Source of the DNA: Lachnospiraceae bacterium
GTDB lineage: Bacteria > Bacillota > Clostridia > Lachnospirales > Lachnospiraceae
Direction: 5' to 3'
Length of the DNA: 47,280 bases
Assembly (NCBI GenBank): GCA_022792885.1
Contig: JAAWBX010000039.1
Coordinates: 1 to 47,280, forward strand
The position numbers were made by a program, and so were the translations under genes. Position 1 is the stretch's first letter. Each line of letters begins with the position of its first letter. The notes beneath the pieces were generated by a model that saw only the letters and a list, made by a program, of their open reading frames with translations, was not told the origin of the DNA and did no database searches. Of this stretch, positions 25,227-33,133 are shown piece after piece.

Positions 25227-26927
25227 ATGGCAGAACAGTTTATGACGATCGACGGGATAAAAGTACCCATTCGGGGGGAGAGAAACGTGCTGGAAGTGGC
25301 CAGGAACAACGGGATCGACATTCCGTCCCTGTGTTACGATCCGGATCTTTCGATTTACGGCGGCTGCCGTCTGTGTATTGTGGAGAATGAGAGAGGCGGC
25401 ATCGACGCGTCCTGTTCCATGATTCCCAGGGATGAGATGGTGATCTACACCAACACTCCGAAACTCAGAAAGCATCGGAAGATGATACTCGAACTTTTGC
25501 TGGCGGCTCACAACTGCGACTGTCCGACCTGCGAGAAGGACGGAGACTGTAAACTGCAGGCTTACGCGAGACGCTACGGCGTAAAAAGAGTGCGTTTTGA
25601 CAACGATCACAGCAAGCTGCGGATCGACCGTTCTTCCAAAGCCATTGTGAGAGACCCCGGTAAATGTGTGCTGTGCGGCGAATGCGTGCGGATGTGTCAG
25701 GAGATTCAGAACGTTGCGGCGATCGATTTTGCCAACCGGGGGTCAAAGGCCGTTGTGACGACCGGTTTTCACAAGCCTCTGGCAGAGACGAACTGTGTGA
25801 ACTGCGGTCAGTGCGCGGCCATCTGCCCGACCGGTGCCATCAGCATTAAGAATGAAGCGGACGAAGGCTGGAAGGCCATTCAGGATCCGGAATTTAAGAC
25901 CGTGGTGCAGATTGCACCGGCCGTGCGGGCCGGTGTCGGAGAGCGATTCGGGTTGCCGGCCGGCGCCAACGTGATCGGTAAGATCGTGACGGCTTTAAAA
26001 CGGATGGGCGTGGATGAAGTGTATGATACCTCCCTGTCGGCCGACATCACGATTATGGAGGAATCGGCGGAGTTTTTGGAGAAATTAAAGACCGGTGCGA
26101 AGTTGCCGATGTTTACCTCCTGTTGTCCGGGCTGGATCAAACATGTGGAGAATGCGCATCCGGAGTTGATGCCGCAGGTTTCTACCACCGGTTCGCCTAT
26201 GGAGATCTTCGGCGCGCTGATTCGTCAGTATTTCAAGAAAAACGAACCGGAACGGAAGATCTATTCGATAGCGGTCATGCCCTGTACGGCGAAAAAATAC
26301 GAGGCGTCCCGGCCGGAACTGGTGAAGGACGGCGAACGCCTGATCGATCTGGTGCTGACGACGCAGGAACTGTGCCGGATGATTGAGGAGGCGGGCATGG
26401 ATTTCGCGGCTCTGCCGGACAGCGAGCCGGACGCTCCGTTTGCGCCTTATACCGGCGGCGGCGTGATCTTCGGCGTGACCGGCGGCGTGACCGAGGCCGT
26501 GATCCGAAAGGTAGTCGGCGATACGTCCGAGGCGTCTCTTAAGACGATTGCGGACTGCGGCGTGCGCGGGCTGGAAGGGATTAAGAGCTTCGAAGTTACG
26601 GCAGGGGAGACAAGTTTGCGGATTGCGGTCGTCAGCGGATTGAAGAACGCGGACCGTGTGATCGCGGCCGTACAGGCCGGGGAAGCGTCTTATGATTTTA
26701 TCGAGGTGATGGCCTGCCCTAACGGCTGTATCGGCGGCGCGGGTCAGCCTTCCTGTGCGAAGCCGGTAAAGGTTGCCCGGTTCCGGGGCCTGTTTGAAGC
26801 GGACGAGGCCTGCGAACTGCGCAGCTGCGAGCAGAATCCGGCGCTGGATTATATTTATCGGGAAGTGATCGGCGAGCGGGCTCACGATCTGTTCCATGTA
26901 CATTATCCGGATCATAAGAACGGATGA
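25227..26927 (+). CDS. hydA: [FeFe] hydrogenase catalytic subunit, group A NADH/ferredoxin type
   Basis: It reversibly reduces protons to H2 using electrons from NADH and ferredoxin. The 566-residue protein starts with a plant-type [2Fe-2S] domain (CYDPDLSIYGGCRLC). A His-Cys cluster follows (HNCDCPTCEKDGDC, near 94-107), then two [4Fe-4S] motifs (CVLCGECVRMC, CVNCGQCAAIC). The three H-cluster motifs are all canonical: TSCCPGW (near 296), MPCTAKKYE (near 352) and EVMACPNGCIGGAGQP (near 493). A small-subunit-like tail (YREVIGERAHDLFHVHY) ends it. No maturases (HydE, F, G) are in the window, so they must be elsewhere. A terminator follows. Confidence 0.96.
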   Translation: MAEQFMTIDGIKVPIRGERNVLEVARNNGIDIPSLCYDPDLSIYGGCRLCIVENERGGIDASCSMIPRDEMVIYTNTPKLRKHRKMILELLLAAHNCDCPTCEKDGDCKLQAYARRYGVKRVRFDNDHSKLRIDRSSKAIVRDPGKCVLCGECVRMCQEIQNVAAIDFANRGSKAVVTTGFHKPLAETNCVNCGQCAAICPTGAISIKNEADEGWKAIQDPEFKTVVQIAPAVRAGVGERFGLPAGANVIGKIVTALKRMGVDEVYDTSLSADITIMEESAEFLEKLKTGAKLPMFTSCCPGWIKHVENAHPELMPQVSTTGSPMEIFGALIRQYFKKNEPERKIYSIAVMPCTAKKYEASRPELVKDGERLIDLVLTTQELCRMIEEAGMDFAALPDSEPDAPFAPYTGGGVIFGVTGGVTEAVIRKVVGDTSEASLKTIADCGVRGLEGIKSFEVTAGETSLRIAVVSGLKNADRVIAAVQAGEASYDFIEVMACPNGCIGGAGQPSCAKPVKVARFRGLFEADEACELRSCEQNPALDYIYREVIGERAHDLFHVHYPDHKNG

Positions 26928-26938
26928 GAGAAATTTTT

Positions 26939-26969
26939 AGGCGGTCCGGCATGTGCCGGGCCGCCTTTT
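26939..26969. terminator. Bidirectional terminator between hydA and the truncated flavoprotein gene
   Basis: AGGCGGTCCGGCA (26939-26951) pairs with TGCCGGGCCGCCT (26954-26966) through one G-U pair, with T-tracts on both strands (TTTT after, and the complement of the preceding A/T run). Confidence 0.85.
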
Positions 26970-26982
26970 GCGTGCGTATTCC

Positions 26983-28360
26983 TTATTTTGCCTGTCCCAG
27001 AGCGTCCTCGACCGCCAGACAAAAGCCGCAGGAAGTTGCGGTGGCGCCGGCCACGGTATCGACATTTACGTCCTGGGCCTCCACGATCGCGGCAGACAGA
27101 TCACGAATGGCGTAGCCGCCCACGTAGGGCGTTTCCATCTCGTGTTCGCCGGTTATCTCCGTGATCTTACCGTCCTTTACGGTGACGGTAGCCCGGATGC
27201 CGCCGAACATACCCATGTAAGAATCGGAGGAGGTGTAAGTGCCGTCTTTCAGGGACGAGGGCATCTCGTATTCGTATACGACCTCGCAGGGCGTGCAGTC
27301 CCCCTCGGTTGTGATCTTGCCCGAGGGCGTACCGATGTAATCCGCCGCGGATTTTGCCGCCGTGCGGCCGCCGTAAATATGGTTGGCGGAGGTGCCGCAT
27401 TGTACGTTGATCGTATAAATGTTCGGCCACAGGTCGCAGGAATCGTTTCCGACCACATACAAACCGTTGATCGGATTCCGTTTCTTGTCCAGAACCCGGA
27501 AGTGCCGGTCGTTGGCCAGGCCGCCGTAAGTCACCATAACCGAAGGCGGCGTATAGATCATGTAGAAAGGCGGCGCTGCAAATTCCTGCATAAATTCGGC
27601 TGCTTTGCCGAAATCCGTATCGCTGCCCGTCCGGCACATTTCGTTATAGTGGGTGATCGTCTCCAGCAGGCGGTCCTCGTCGATCTCCTCAAATTGTTTT
27701 GCGGCCTTTTCGCAGAGCTCTTCCAGGGAATCGGCGACCACACAGTCTTTCGCCTCGTTATCCGCGTAATGAGCTTCAAACTGTTCCAGTGATTTTTCGT
27801 CGTCATACTGCCAGGAGGTCGTACGGTCGTAGGCCGTGGGGCCGCCGTAGAAATTGGTCTCGAAGGCTTTGCGGTCGTAGATGGAATAGCATTTTTTATG
27901 AAGGAGCTGAGGGATAATCAGGGCCATCCAGTTTTCCGCGCCGGAATTTTCGTCGCAGAAACGTTCGCCGGTCTCGTTGACCCACAGATTGTTGGCGCTC
28001 CGGGAGCTGACCACCAGGGCGTTGCCGTTGCCGAAGGTGCCGTATTCGCCGCCGGGCGCGCCGGTCACGGTGGGCTGCTGAAGCGCGGTGGCCTTGTAAA
28101 GGATATCGTCGGCGCCGACTTCCCGTCCCATGGTGATGGCGTCGCCGTTAAAACCGGGGATAAAGGTGACGACGTCTTCCGCCGAATAATAACCGGCTTC
28201 CCTTAAATATTCCGGGTTTCTTGCATAGCCGCCGCAGGCCAGAATTACGGCGCCGGCGTTGATTTGTATGTATTCGCCGCTGGATTTCTGTGCGATCACG
28301 CCGGTTACGGTTCCGTCTTCGTCGGTGATCAGTTTTTTGCCGGAAGTGTGGGAACTGATT
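26983..28360 (-). pseudogene. 5'-truncated FAD/FMN-binding flavoprotein (fumarate reductase-like), N-terminal FAD domain lost
   Basis: The minus-strand frame encodes the C-terminal two thirds of a fumarate-reductase-type flavoprotein. It contains ACGGYARNPEYLREAGYY, NGLYVVGNDSCDLWPNIYT (typically near the flavin) and a C-terminal FMN-binding domain. That domain carries the covalent-flavinylation motif DTVAGATATS, an ApbE target. The only start giving a long protein is GTG 28299, but family-like sequence (SGKKLITDEDGTVTG) continues upstream of it to about 28345 and then meets an in-frame stop. The dinucleotide-binding GxGxxG region and roughly the first 150-200 residues are absent, and no ribosome binding site precedes the start. 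I conclude the gene is broken, though an internally started fragment might be made. Confidence 0.8.
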
Positions 28361-28428
28361 CGTTATATCCAGGTTATGGCAGGCGCTCGTATTTTTTTGC
28401 GTGCAAACGAAGAACTTTCAAAAATTAC

Positions 28429-28446
28429 TTGATAAAAATTTGACAA
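28429..28446. promoter_or_regulatory. Rex-like operator over the promoter of the sensory hydrogenase operon
   Basis: TTGATAAAAATTTGACAA matches the Rex consensus TTGTTAA-N4-TTAACAA with one mismatch in each half and exact spacing. It covers the promoter's -35 element. Rex represses fermentation and hydrogenase genes until NADH rises. Assigned by eye. Confidence 0.6.
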
Positions 28447-28456
28447 CTGTTATACT
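28429..28456 (+). promoter_or_regulatory. Promoter of the sensory hydrogenase operon
   Basis: TTGATA (28429-28434), 16-bp spacer and TATACT (28451-28456) with an extended TGT immediately before the -10. An overlapping TTGACA (28440-28445) with TAGGAT 16 bp on is an alternative. Start of transcription would be near 28463, 25 bases before the first gene. Confidence 0.6.
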
Positions 28457-28487
28457 GCAGATAGGATAAGAGAAGGAGGATTTGGGG

Positions 28488-28733
28488 ATGGTCGTATCGA
28501 TTTGTATTGGAAGTTCCTGTCATCTGAAGGGATCGCGGGAAGTGGTGCGGGAAATGTCGGCTCTCGTGAAGGAAAAACAGGTGGAGCAGGAGGTGGAACT
28601 GATCGGTTCGTTCTGCAACGGGCAGTGTCTGGGGGATGTCTGTGTGACGATCGACGGAGAAATCTTTTCTCTGAAGCCGGAGGATACAAAAGAATTTTTT
28701 GAGAAAGAGATCATGGGGAGGATTCGCGGGTGA
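28488..28733 (+). CDS. Short [2Fe-2S] thioredoxin-like ferredoxin
   Basis: This 81-residue protein corresponds to only the C-terminal, cluster-binding half of NuoE-type subunits. It has CIGSSC at residues 6-11, FCNGQC near 44 and a conserved VTIDGEIFSLKPED tail. The four Cys positions fit a thioredoxin-fold [2Fe-2S] cluster. ATG 28488 is chosen because AAGGAGGA is seven bases upstream; TTG 28482 is too close. Its TGA stop overlaps the GTG of the next gene (GTGA), so translation is coupled. It is probably the electron carrier or redox partner for the sensory hydrogenase. Its lack of the helical N-terminal half is normal for stand-alone members. Confidence 0.88.
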   Translation: MVVSICIGSSCHLKGSREVVREMSALVKEKQVEQEVELIGSFCNGQCLGDVCVTIDGEIFSLKPEDTKEFFEKEIMGRIRG

Positions 28734-30463
28734 ATGTCATTGATTTCAGGGCGTCCCGGTGCCGGCATTGCTATAAATGCGTCCGCGCCTGCAGCCTGAA
28801 GGCCATCCGGGTGAAGGACGGCCATGCCGGCGTCCTGGCAGATAGGTGCATTCTCTGCGGGCGCTGTTTGTCGGTATGTCCTCAGAATGCCAAGACGGTA
28901 CATAGCGAGCGGGGGAAGGCGGCCGGTTTTTTAAAAGAAGGGATTCCGGTGATCGCGTCGGTAGCGCCTTCCGAGAGCGAGATGTTTGCGGGCGCAGGAC
29001 GGGGACGTTTGGTTTGTGCGTTGAAAAAATTGGGTTTTGCCGCCGTGCGGGAGACATCCGAGGGTGCGGCTTTTGTGACCCGGGAATATAAAAGGCAGAT
29101 CGAAGCGGGGGGAAGGAAGAATCTCTTGACGACGTGCTGCCCGGGGGCGGTGGAGCTGGTGGAGAAGTATTATCCGTCTCAGATCGGGGCGCTTTTGCCG
29201 GTGGTATCTCCCATGACGGCGCATGCCCGGCTGCTGAAGGAAGAAGCGGACGGTCCGGTCCGGGTCGTATTTCTGGGGCCGTGCATCGCGAAAAAGCGGG
29301 AGGCCGCGGATGAAAGGAATCCGGGCGGCGCGGACGCGGTTCTGACGTTTCAGGAACTGGAGGACTGGCTGGAAGAGGAGGGGATAGCCCTGAAAGACTG
29401 CGAGCCGTCGGAATTTGATAATCCGGATCCGGCCGTGAATCGGCTTTATCCGGCAACCGGCGGGATTCTGGCCTCTTTGGCTGCATTCGGAACGGATTTC
29501 GGGCCCTATCGGAGACTGGCGGTGGACGGCCTGGATTCCTGTATGCGTCTGTTGGAAGATATGGAAAACGGGAAAGTAGAGAATTGTCTGATCGAACTGA
29601 GTATTTGCGAGGACGGTTGTCTGAACGGCCCGGCCGCGCCGAAGGCAAAAAGCTCCCTTTATCAGATGAAAGCGGATTTGAAAAGGGACGTGTCAAAAAA
29701 AGAGACGGATTCGGACTGGTTTGCGGGTCGGGCGGAACCGAAGCTGGCAAGAGAATTTGCCGACCGGCATATGGAAGAACCCCGTCCTTCCGAGGAAGAG
29801 ATTCGGGATATCCTGCGGCGAATCGGCAAAATGACCGGAGCGGACGAATTAAATTGCGGCGCCTGCGGTTATCCGAGTTGCCGTGCCAAAGCCGTCGCCG
29901 TATATCAGGGGAAGGCGGAGATCGAGATGTGCATTCCCTATATGCATGAAAAAGCGGAATCTCTCGCTAACGTGGTGATGGATACGACGCCGAACGCGGT
30001 TCTTCTGATTGCGCCGAACATGGACATCCGGGAGGCGTCCGCTTCGGCCAGACGGCTGTTCGGAAAAAACGGGGCTCAGATCGTAGGGCGGAATTTAAAA
30101 GAATTTATCGTTACGGAGGCCGTGGAGCAGGTATTTGCAAGCCATGAGAATCGATATACGGAGAAACACGAATACCTGGAATTCGGTCGGATCGTACTTC
30201 AGACGCTGGTTTATGTGAAAGAGCTGGATATGGTACTGGCGATTTTTGTGGATATTACGGAGGAAGAGGAGAGAGCCAGAAAAGACCAGGAACAGAGACT
30301 GGAAATGGTCGCCATGGCGCAGAAAGTCATTGACAGGCAGATGATGGTGGCGCAGGAGATCGCCGGGCTTTTGGGGGAAACGACGGCGGAAACCAAGGTG
30401 ACGCTGACGAAGATATCCCGGTCGCTGCTGGAAGAAACGCCGGAGAGAGGGAATCGGCTATGA
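28730..30463 (+). CDS. Sensory-type [FeFe] hydrogenase with Fe-S and PAS domains (group C, HydS-like)
   Basis: This 577-residue protein has the following domain order. Two N-terminal [4Fe-4S] motifs (CRHCYKCVRAC, CILCGRCLSVC) are followed by an H-cluster domain of about 300 residues. Its motifs are divergent: TTCCPGAVEL, GPCIAKKREA (Met of the usual MPC replaced) and SICEDGCLNGPAAP (lacks the usual MACP and GGGQP). A further Fe-S segment is CGACGYPSCRAKAV...EMC (near 378-405). A PAS domain (about 410-520) and a coiled C-terminus follow. Such PAS-tailed enzymes are regarded as H2 or redox sensors rather than bulk catalysts. Start is GTG 28730 with GGGGAGG upstream; ATGA overlap with the phosphatase gene. 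Confidence 0.9.
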   Translation: MNVIDFRASRCRHCYKCVRACSLKAIRVKDGHAGVLADRCILCGRCLSVCPQNAKTVHSERGKAAGFLKEGIPVIASVAPSESEMFAGAGRGRLVCALKKLGFAAVRETSEGAAFVTREYKRQIEAGGRKNLLTTCCPGAVELVEKYYPSQIGALLPVVSPMTAHARLLKEEADGPVRVVFLGPCIAKKREAADERNPGGADAVLTFQELEDWLEEEGIALKDCEPSEFDNPDPAVNRLYPATGGILASLAAFGTDFGPYRRLAVDGLDSCMRLLEDMENGKVENCLIELSICEDGCLNGPAAPKAKSSLYQMKADLKRDVSKKETDSDWFAGRAEPKLAREFADRHMEEPRPSEEEIRDILRRIGKMTGADELNCGACGYPSCRAKAVAVYQGKAEIEMCIPYMHEKAESLANVVMDTTPNAVLLIAPNMDIREASASARRLFGKNGAQIVGRNLKEFIVTEAVEQVFASHENRYTEKHEYLEFGRIVLQTLVYVKELDMVLAIFVDITEEEERARKDQEQRLEMVAMAQKVIDRQMMVAQEIAGLLGETTAETKVTLTKISRSLLEETPERGNRL

Positions 30464-31632
30464 GTGTTTGCGTCGATTACGCGTACAAGAGCCTGAATAA
30501 ATATCAGGAAGAACTGTGCGGGGATAAAGTGGAATTTTTACGGACGGATGATTTCAGTATTTTTATATTGGCGGACGGTATGGGGAGCGGAGTAAAGGCG
30601 AATATCCTGGCGACTTTGACCGTGAAGATTCTGGGAACCATGTTCAAAAACGGCGCGGGCCTGGAGGAGTGCGTGGAAACGATCATCCGCACGCTGCCGG
30701 TGTGCCAGGTGCGCCATGTGGCTTACTCCACCTTTACGATTTTGCAGATTTTTGACGACGGGAACGCATATCTGGTGGAATTTGACAACCCTTCCTGTAT
30801 CTTTATACGGGACGGGCTGCTGGTTCCGATTCCGGCCAATGAGAGGACGATCGCCGATAAGACGATCAACGAATACCGGTTCCGGGTGAAGGAAGGCGAT
30901 GTGTTCGTCCTGACCAGCGACGGCGTGACCCATGCCGGAATGGGTCAGACGATGAATTTCGGATGGGGCTGGGAGAATGCGGCGCATTATGCGGAAGGGA
31001 TTGCGGACGGCTCCATGTCGGCGGCCCGCATGGCGGACCGGTTCTGCCAGGCGTGCGAAGATCTGTATATCGGAAGAATGGGCGACGATACGACGGCGGC
31101 CGTGATCCGCATTATCGGGAAACGGGCCGTTGCCATTTTCTCCGGACCGCCCCAGCATAAGGAAGATGATGAGGCGGCCGTGGAAAAATTCATGTCGCTG
31201 CAGGGCCGTAAGGTTATCTGCGGCGGAACCAGCGCCAGGATCACATCCCGGATCCTCAAAAGGCCTCTGCGCACGAGTCTGGATTATATCGATCCGGATG
31301 TGCCGCCTTTAGCCTGGATGGAGGGTATGGATCTGGTGACGGAGGGAATTTTGACGCTTCGCAAGGTGGTGGAGATGTTGGAGAGCTGTGTGGATCACCG
31401 GACCTCCGGCAATTTCTTTCAGCGTCTGGATGAAAAGGACGGAGGTTCAAGGCTGGCGAAGCTTTTACTGGAGGACTGCACCCATCTGGAGCTGATCGTG
31501 GGGACCGCCATCAACGCGGCTTATCAGGTGCAGAATCTGCCCATTGATTTTGCGGCCCGAATGGAACTGATCGGTCGGCTGAAAACGGCCGTGGAGCGGT
31601 TGGGTAAGCAGGTGGAAGTTACGTACTATTAA
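30460..31632 (+). CDS. SpoIIE/PP2C-type serine/threonine phosphatase linked to sensory hydrogenase
   Basis: This 390-residue PPM-family phosphatase should remove phosphate from a Ser/Thr target using Mn or Mg. Metal-binding motifs are present: ILADGMGSGVKA (near 37-48), VLTSDGVTHAG (near 150) and MGDDTTAAVI (near 207). The catalytic domain ends near residue 220. A second ~170-residue part, beginning KVICGGTSARITSRIL and including GMDLVTEGILTL, has no motif I can assign. Its 4-base overlap with the PAS-hydrogenase gene implies fixed stoichiometry and direct signalling, with the phosphatase as output. No matching kinase or anti-anti-sigma substrate is in the window. Confidence 0.88.
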   Translation: MSVCVDYAYKSLNKYQEELCGDKVEFLRTDDFSIFILADGMGSGVKANILATLTVKILGTMFKNGAGLEECVETIIRTLPVCQVRHVAYSTFTILQIFDDGNAYLVEFDNPSCIFIRDGLLVPIPANERTIADKTINEYRFRVKEGDVFVLTSDGVTHAGMGQTMNFGWGWENAAHYAEGIADGSMSAARMADRFCQACEDLYIGRMGDDTTAAVIRIIGKRAVAIFSGPPQHKEDDEAAVEKFMSLQGRKVICGGTSARITSRILKRPLRTSLDYIDPDVPPLAWMEGMDLVTEGILTLRKVVEMLESCVDHRTSGNFFQRLDEKDGGSRLAKLLLEDCTHLELIVGTAINAAYQVQNLPIDFAARMELIGRLKTAVERLGKQVEVTYY

Positions 31633-31646
31633 GGAGGACGTTAAGG

Positions 31647-33104
31647 ATGTTAGAGGCGAATTATACCCTGGAAAATGTCAAGCACGTCGTGTTGTACGAA
31701 GTGGCGAAGCGGGCGTTCGAGGGGCGTATGGAGGAGATCGAGGCGACTCTGCCCTATGAGATGGCGCCCGGCCCGAAGGCGAATTTCCGGTGCTGTGTAT
31801 ATAAAGAGAGGGAGATCCTAAAAGAACGAATCCGGCTGGCGCAGGGGAAAGATCCGGCCCCTTACCGCCCGAGGCCCGGGATCGTACAGATTCTGAGGGC
31901 GGCCTGTGAAGGATGTCCGATCACCCGGTTTTCGGTGACGGACAACTGTCAGCGCTGCATGAGCAAGAAATGTCAGCAGGCATGCCGGTTCGGAGCGATC
32001 AGCATGCAGAGGGAGCGGGCTTATATCGACGCGGACAAATGCAAAGAGTGCGGGCGCTGCGCCGAAGCCTGTCCTTATCACGCGATTGCGGATTTGATGC
32101 GGCCCTGTAAGAGGAGCTGCCCGGTGGACGCGATCTCCACGGGCGAGGACGGCATCGTCAACATCGATTATGAGAAATGCATTCAGTGCGGAAACTGTAT
32201 CAAAAACTGTCCGTTTGGCGCGATCTCGGAGAAATCTTTTATGGTGGACGTGATCAAACTGATCCGGGCCGGGATTCCGGTACACGCCATGGTGGCGCCG
32301 GCGGTGGAAGGGCAGTTCGGCAAAGAGATCACGATGGGTTCTTTGGCGGACGCCTGTAAGGAACTGGGATTCGCTTCCATGATCGAGGTGGCGTTGGGCG
32401 GCGATATGGTGGCCGACAGCGAGGCGAAGGAATGGGCGGAGGCTTATGAAAAGGGCGAGAAGAAAACGACTTCCTGCTGTCCGGCGTTTGTCAATATGAT
32501 ACACAAACATTTCCCGGAACTGATCGGGAATATTTCCACAACCGTGTCGCCGATGCAGGCGGTATCGCGGCTGTTAAAGCAGCAGGATCCGGCGGCGGTG
32601 ACCGTGTTCGTGGGTCCCTGTGTGGCGAAGAAGAACGAAGTGCTGTTTTCCCATTCGATCGAAGGTGGCAATGCGGATTATGCGCTCACGTTCGACGAGC
32701 TTCAGGCGATGTTCGAGGCCAAAGGAGTCGTGTTAAAGGCGAAAGCCAACGATTTCCAACAGGGAAGCGTTTACGGCAAGCGGTTCGGCAATGCCGGAGG
32801 CGTGACGAAGGCCGTGCTTCGCGCGTTTGAGGAGCAGGGGGTGAAGGCGGACGTGACCGTGAAAGGCTGCAACGGCGCTCTCGAATGCAAAAACGCTCTG
32901 CTTTTGATGAAGCTGGGGAAGCTCCCGGCGGATTTTATCGAGGGGATGGTCTGCGTGGGCGGCTGCGTGAACGGTCCGGGCAGCGTAAAGTGGGAGGCGG
33001 AAGCGAAAAGGGATCGGGACACGCTGATCGGCGGTGCGGATTCCCGTGGGATTCAGGAGAACATTGCGGAGCAGGAAGCGGATCGGGTGCCGATGCACCG
33101 CTGA
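31647..33104 (+). CDS. [FeFe] hydrogenase, group B-like, with multiple ferredoxin motifs
   Basis: This 485-residue protein is unlike the hydA of the neighbouring operon. An N-terminal ~85-residue helical part is followed by a Cys-rich region (about 90-190) with CEGC, CQRCMSKKCQQAC, CKECGRCAEAC, CKRSC and CIQCGNCIKNC, enough for three to four [4Fe-4S] clusters. The H-cluster motifs are TSCCPAFVNMI (near 272), VGPCVAKKNE (near 324) and EGMVCVGGCVNGPGSV (near 433). These fit the group B set rather than the group A set. Function of group B enzymes is poorly known; here it could be a ferredoxin-linked hydrogenase whose activity is under the sensor-phosphatase. It lies 14 bases after the phosphatase; AAGGAGG ribosome binding site; terminator follows. 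Confidence 0.9.
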   Translation: MLEANYTLENVKHVVLYEVAKRAFEGRMEEIEATLPYEMAPGPKANFRCCVYKEREILKERIRLAQGKDPAPYRPRPGIVQILRAACEGCPITRFSVTDNCQRCMSKKCQQACRFGAISMQRERAYIDADKCKECGRCAEACPYHAIADLMRPCKRSCPVDAISTGEDGIVNIDYEKCIQCGNCIKNCPFGAISEKSFMVDVIKLIRAGIPVHAMVAPAVEGQFGKEITMGSLADACKELGFASMIEVALGGDMVADSEAKEWAEAYEKGEKKTTSCCPAFVNMIHKHFPELIGNISTTVSPMQAVSRLLKQQDPAAVTVFVGPCVAKKNEVLFSHSIEGGNADYALTFDELQAMFEAKGVVLKAKANDFQQGSVYGKRFGNAGGVTKAVLRAFEEQGVKADVTVKGCNGALECKNALLLMKLGKLPADFIEGMVCVGGCVNGPGSVKWEAEAKRDRDTLIGGADSRGIQENIAEQEADRVPMHR

Positions 33105-33105
33105 A

Positions 33106-33133
33106 AAAAACGGGAGCGGATGCTCCCGTTTTT
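33106..33133. terminator. Bidirectional Rho-independent terminator
   Basis: CGGGAGC (33111-33117), loop GGAT and GCTCCCG (33122-33128) are flanked by A5+ on the left and T5 on the right. It ends both the hydrogenase-sensor operon and the convergent DUF2812 gene. Confidence 0.92.

Noticed and set aside
26983-28299. Annotating the minus-strand flavoprotein as an intact 438-residue gene from GTG 28299
   Set aside because: Homologous sequence continues upstream of the start, the FAD-binding N-terminus is missing and there is no ribosome binding site.
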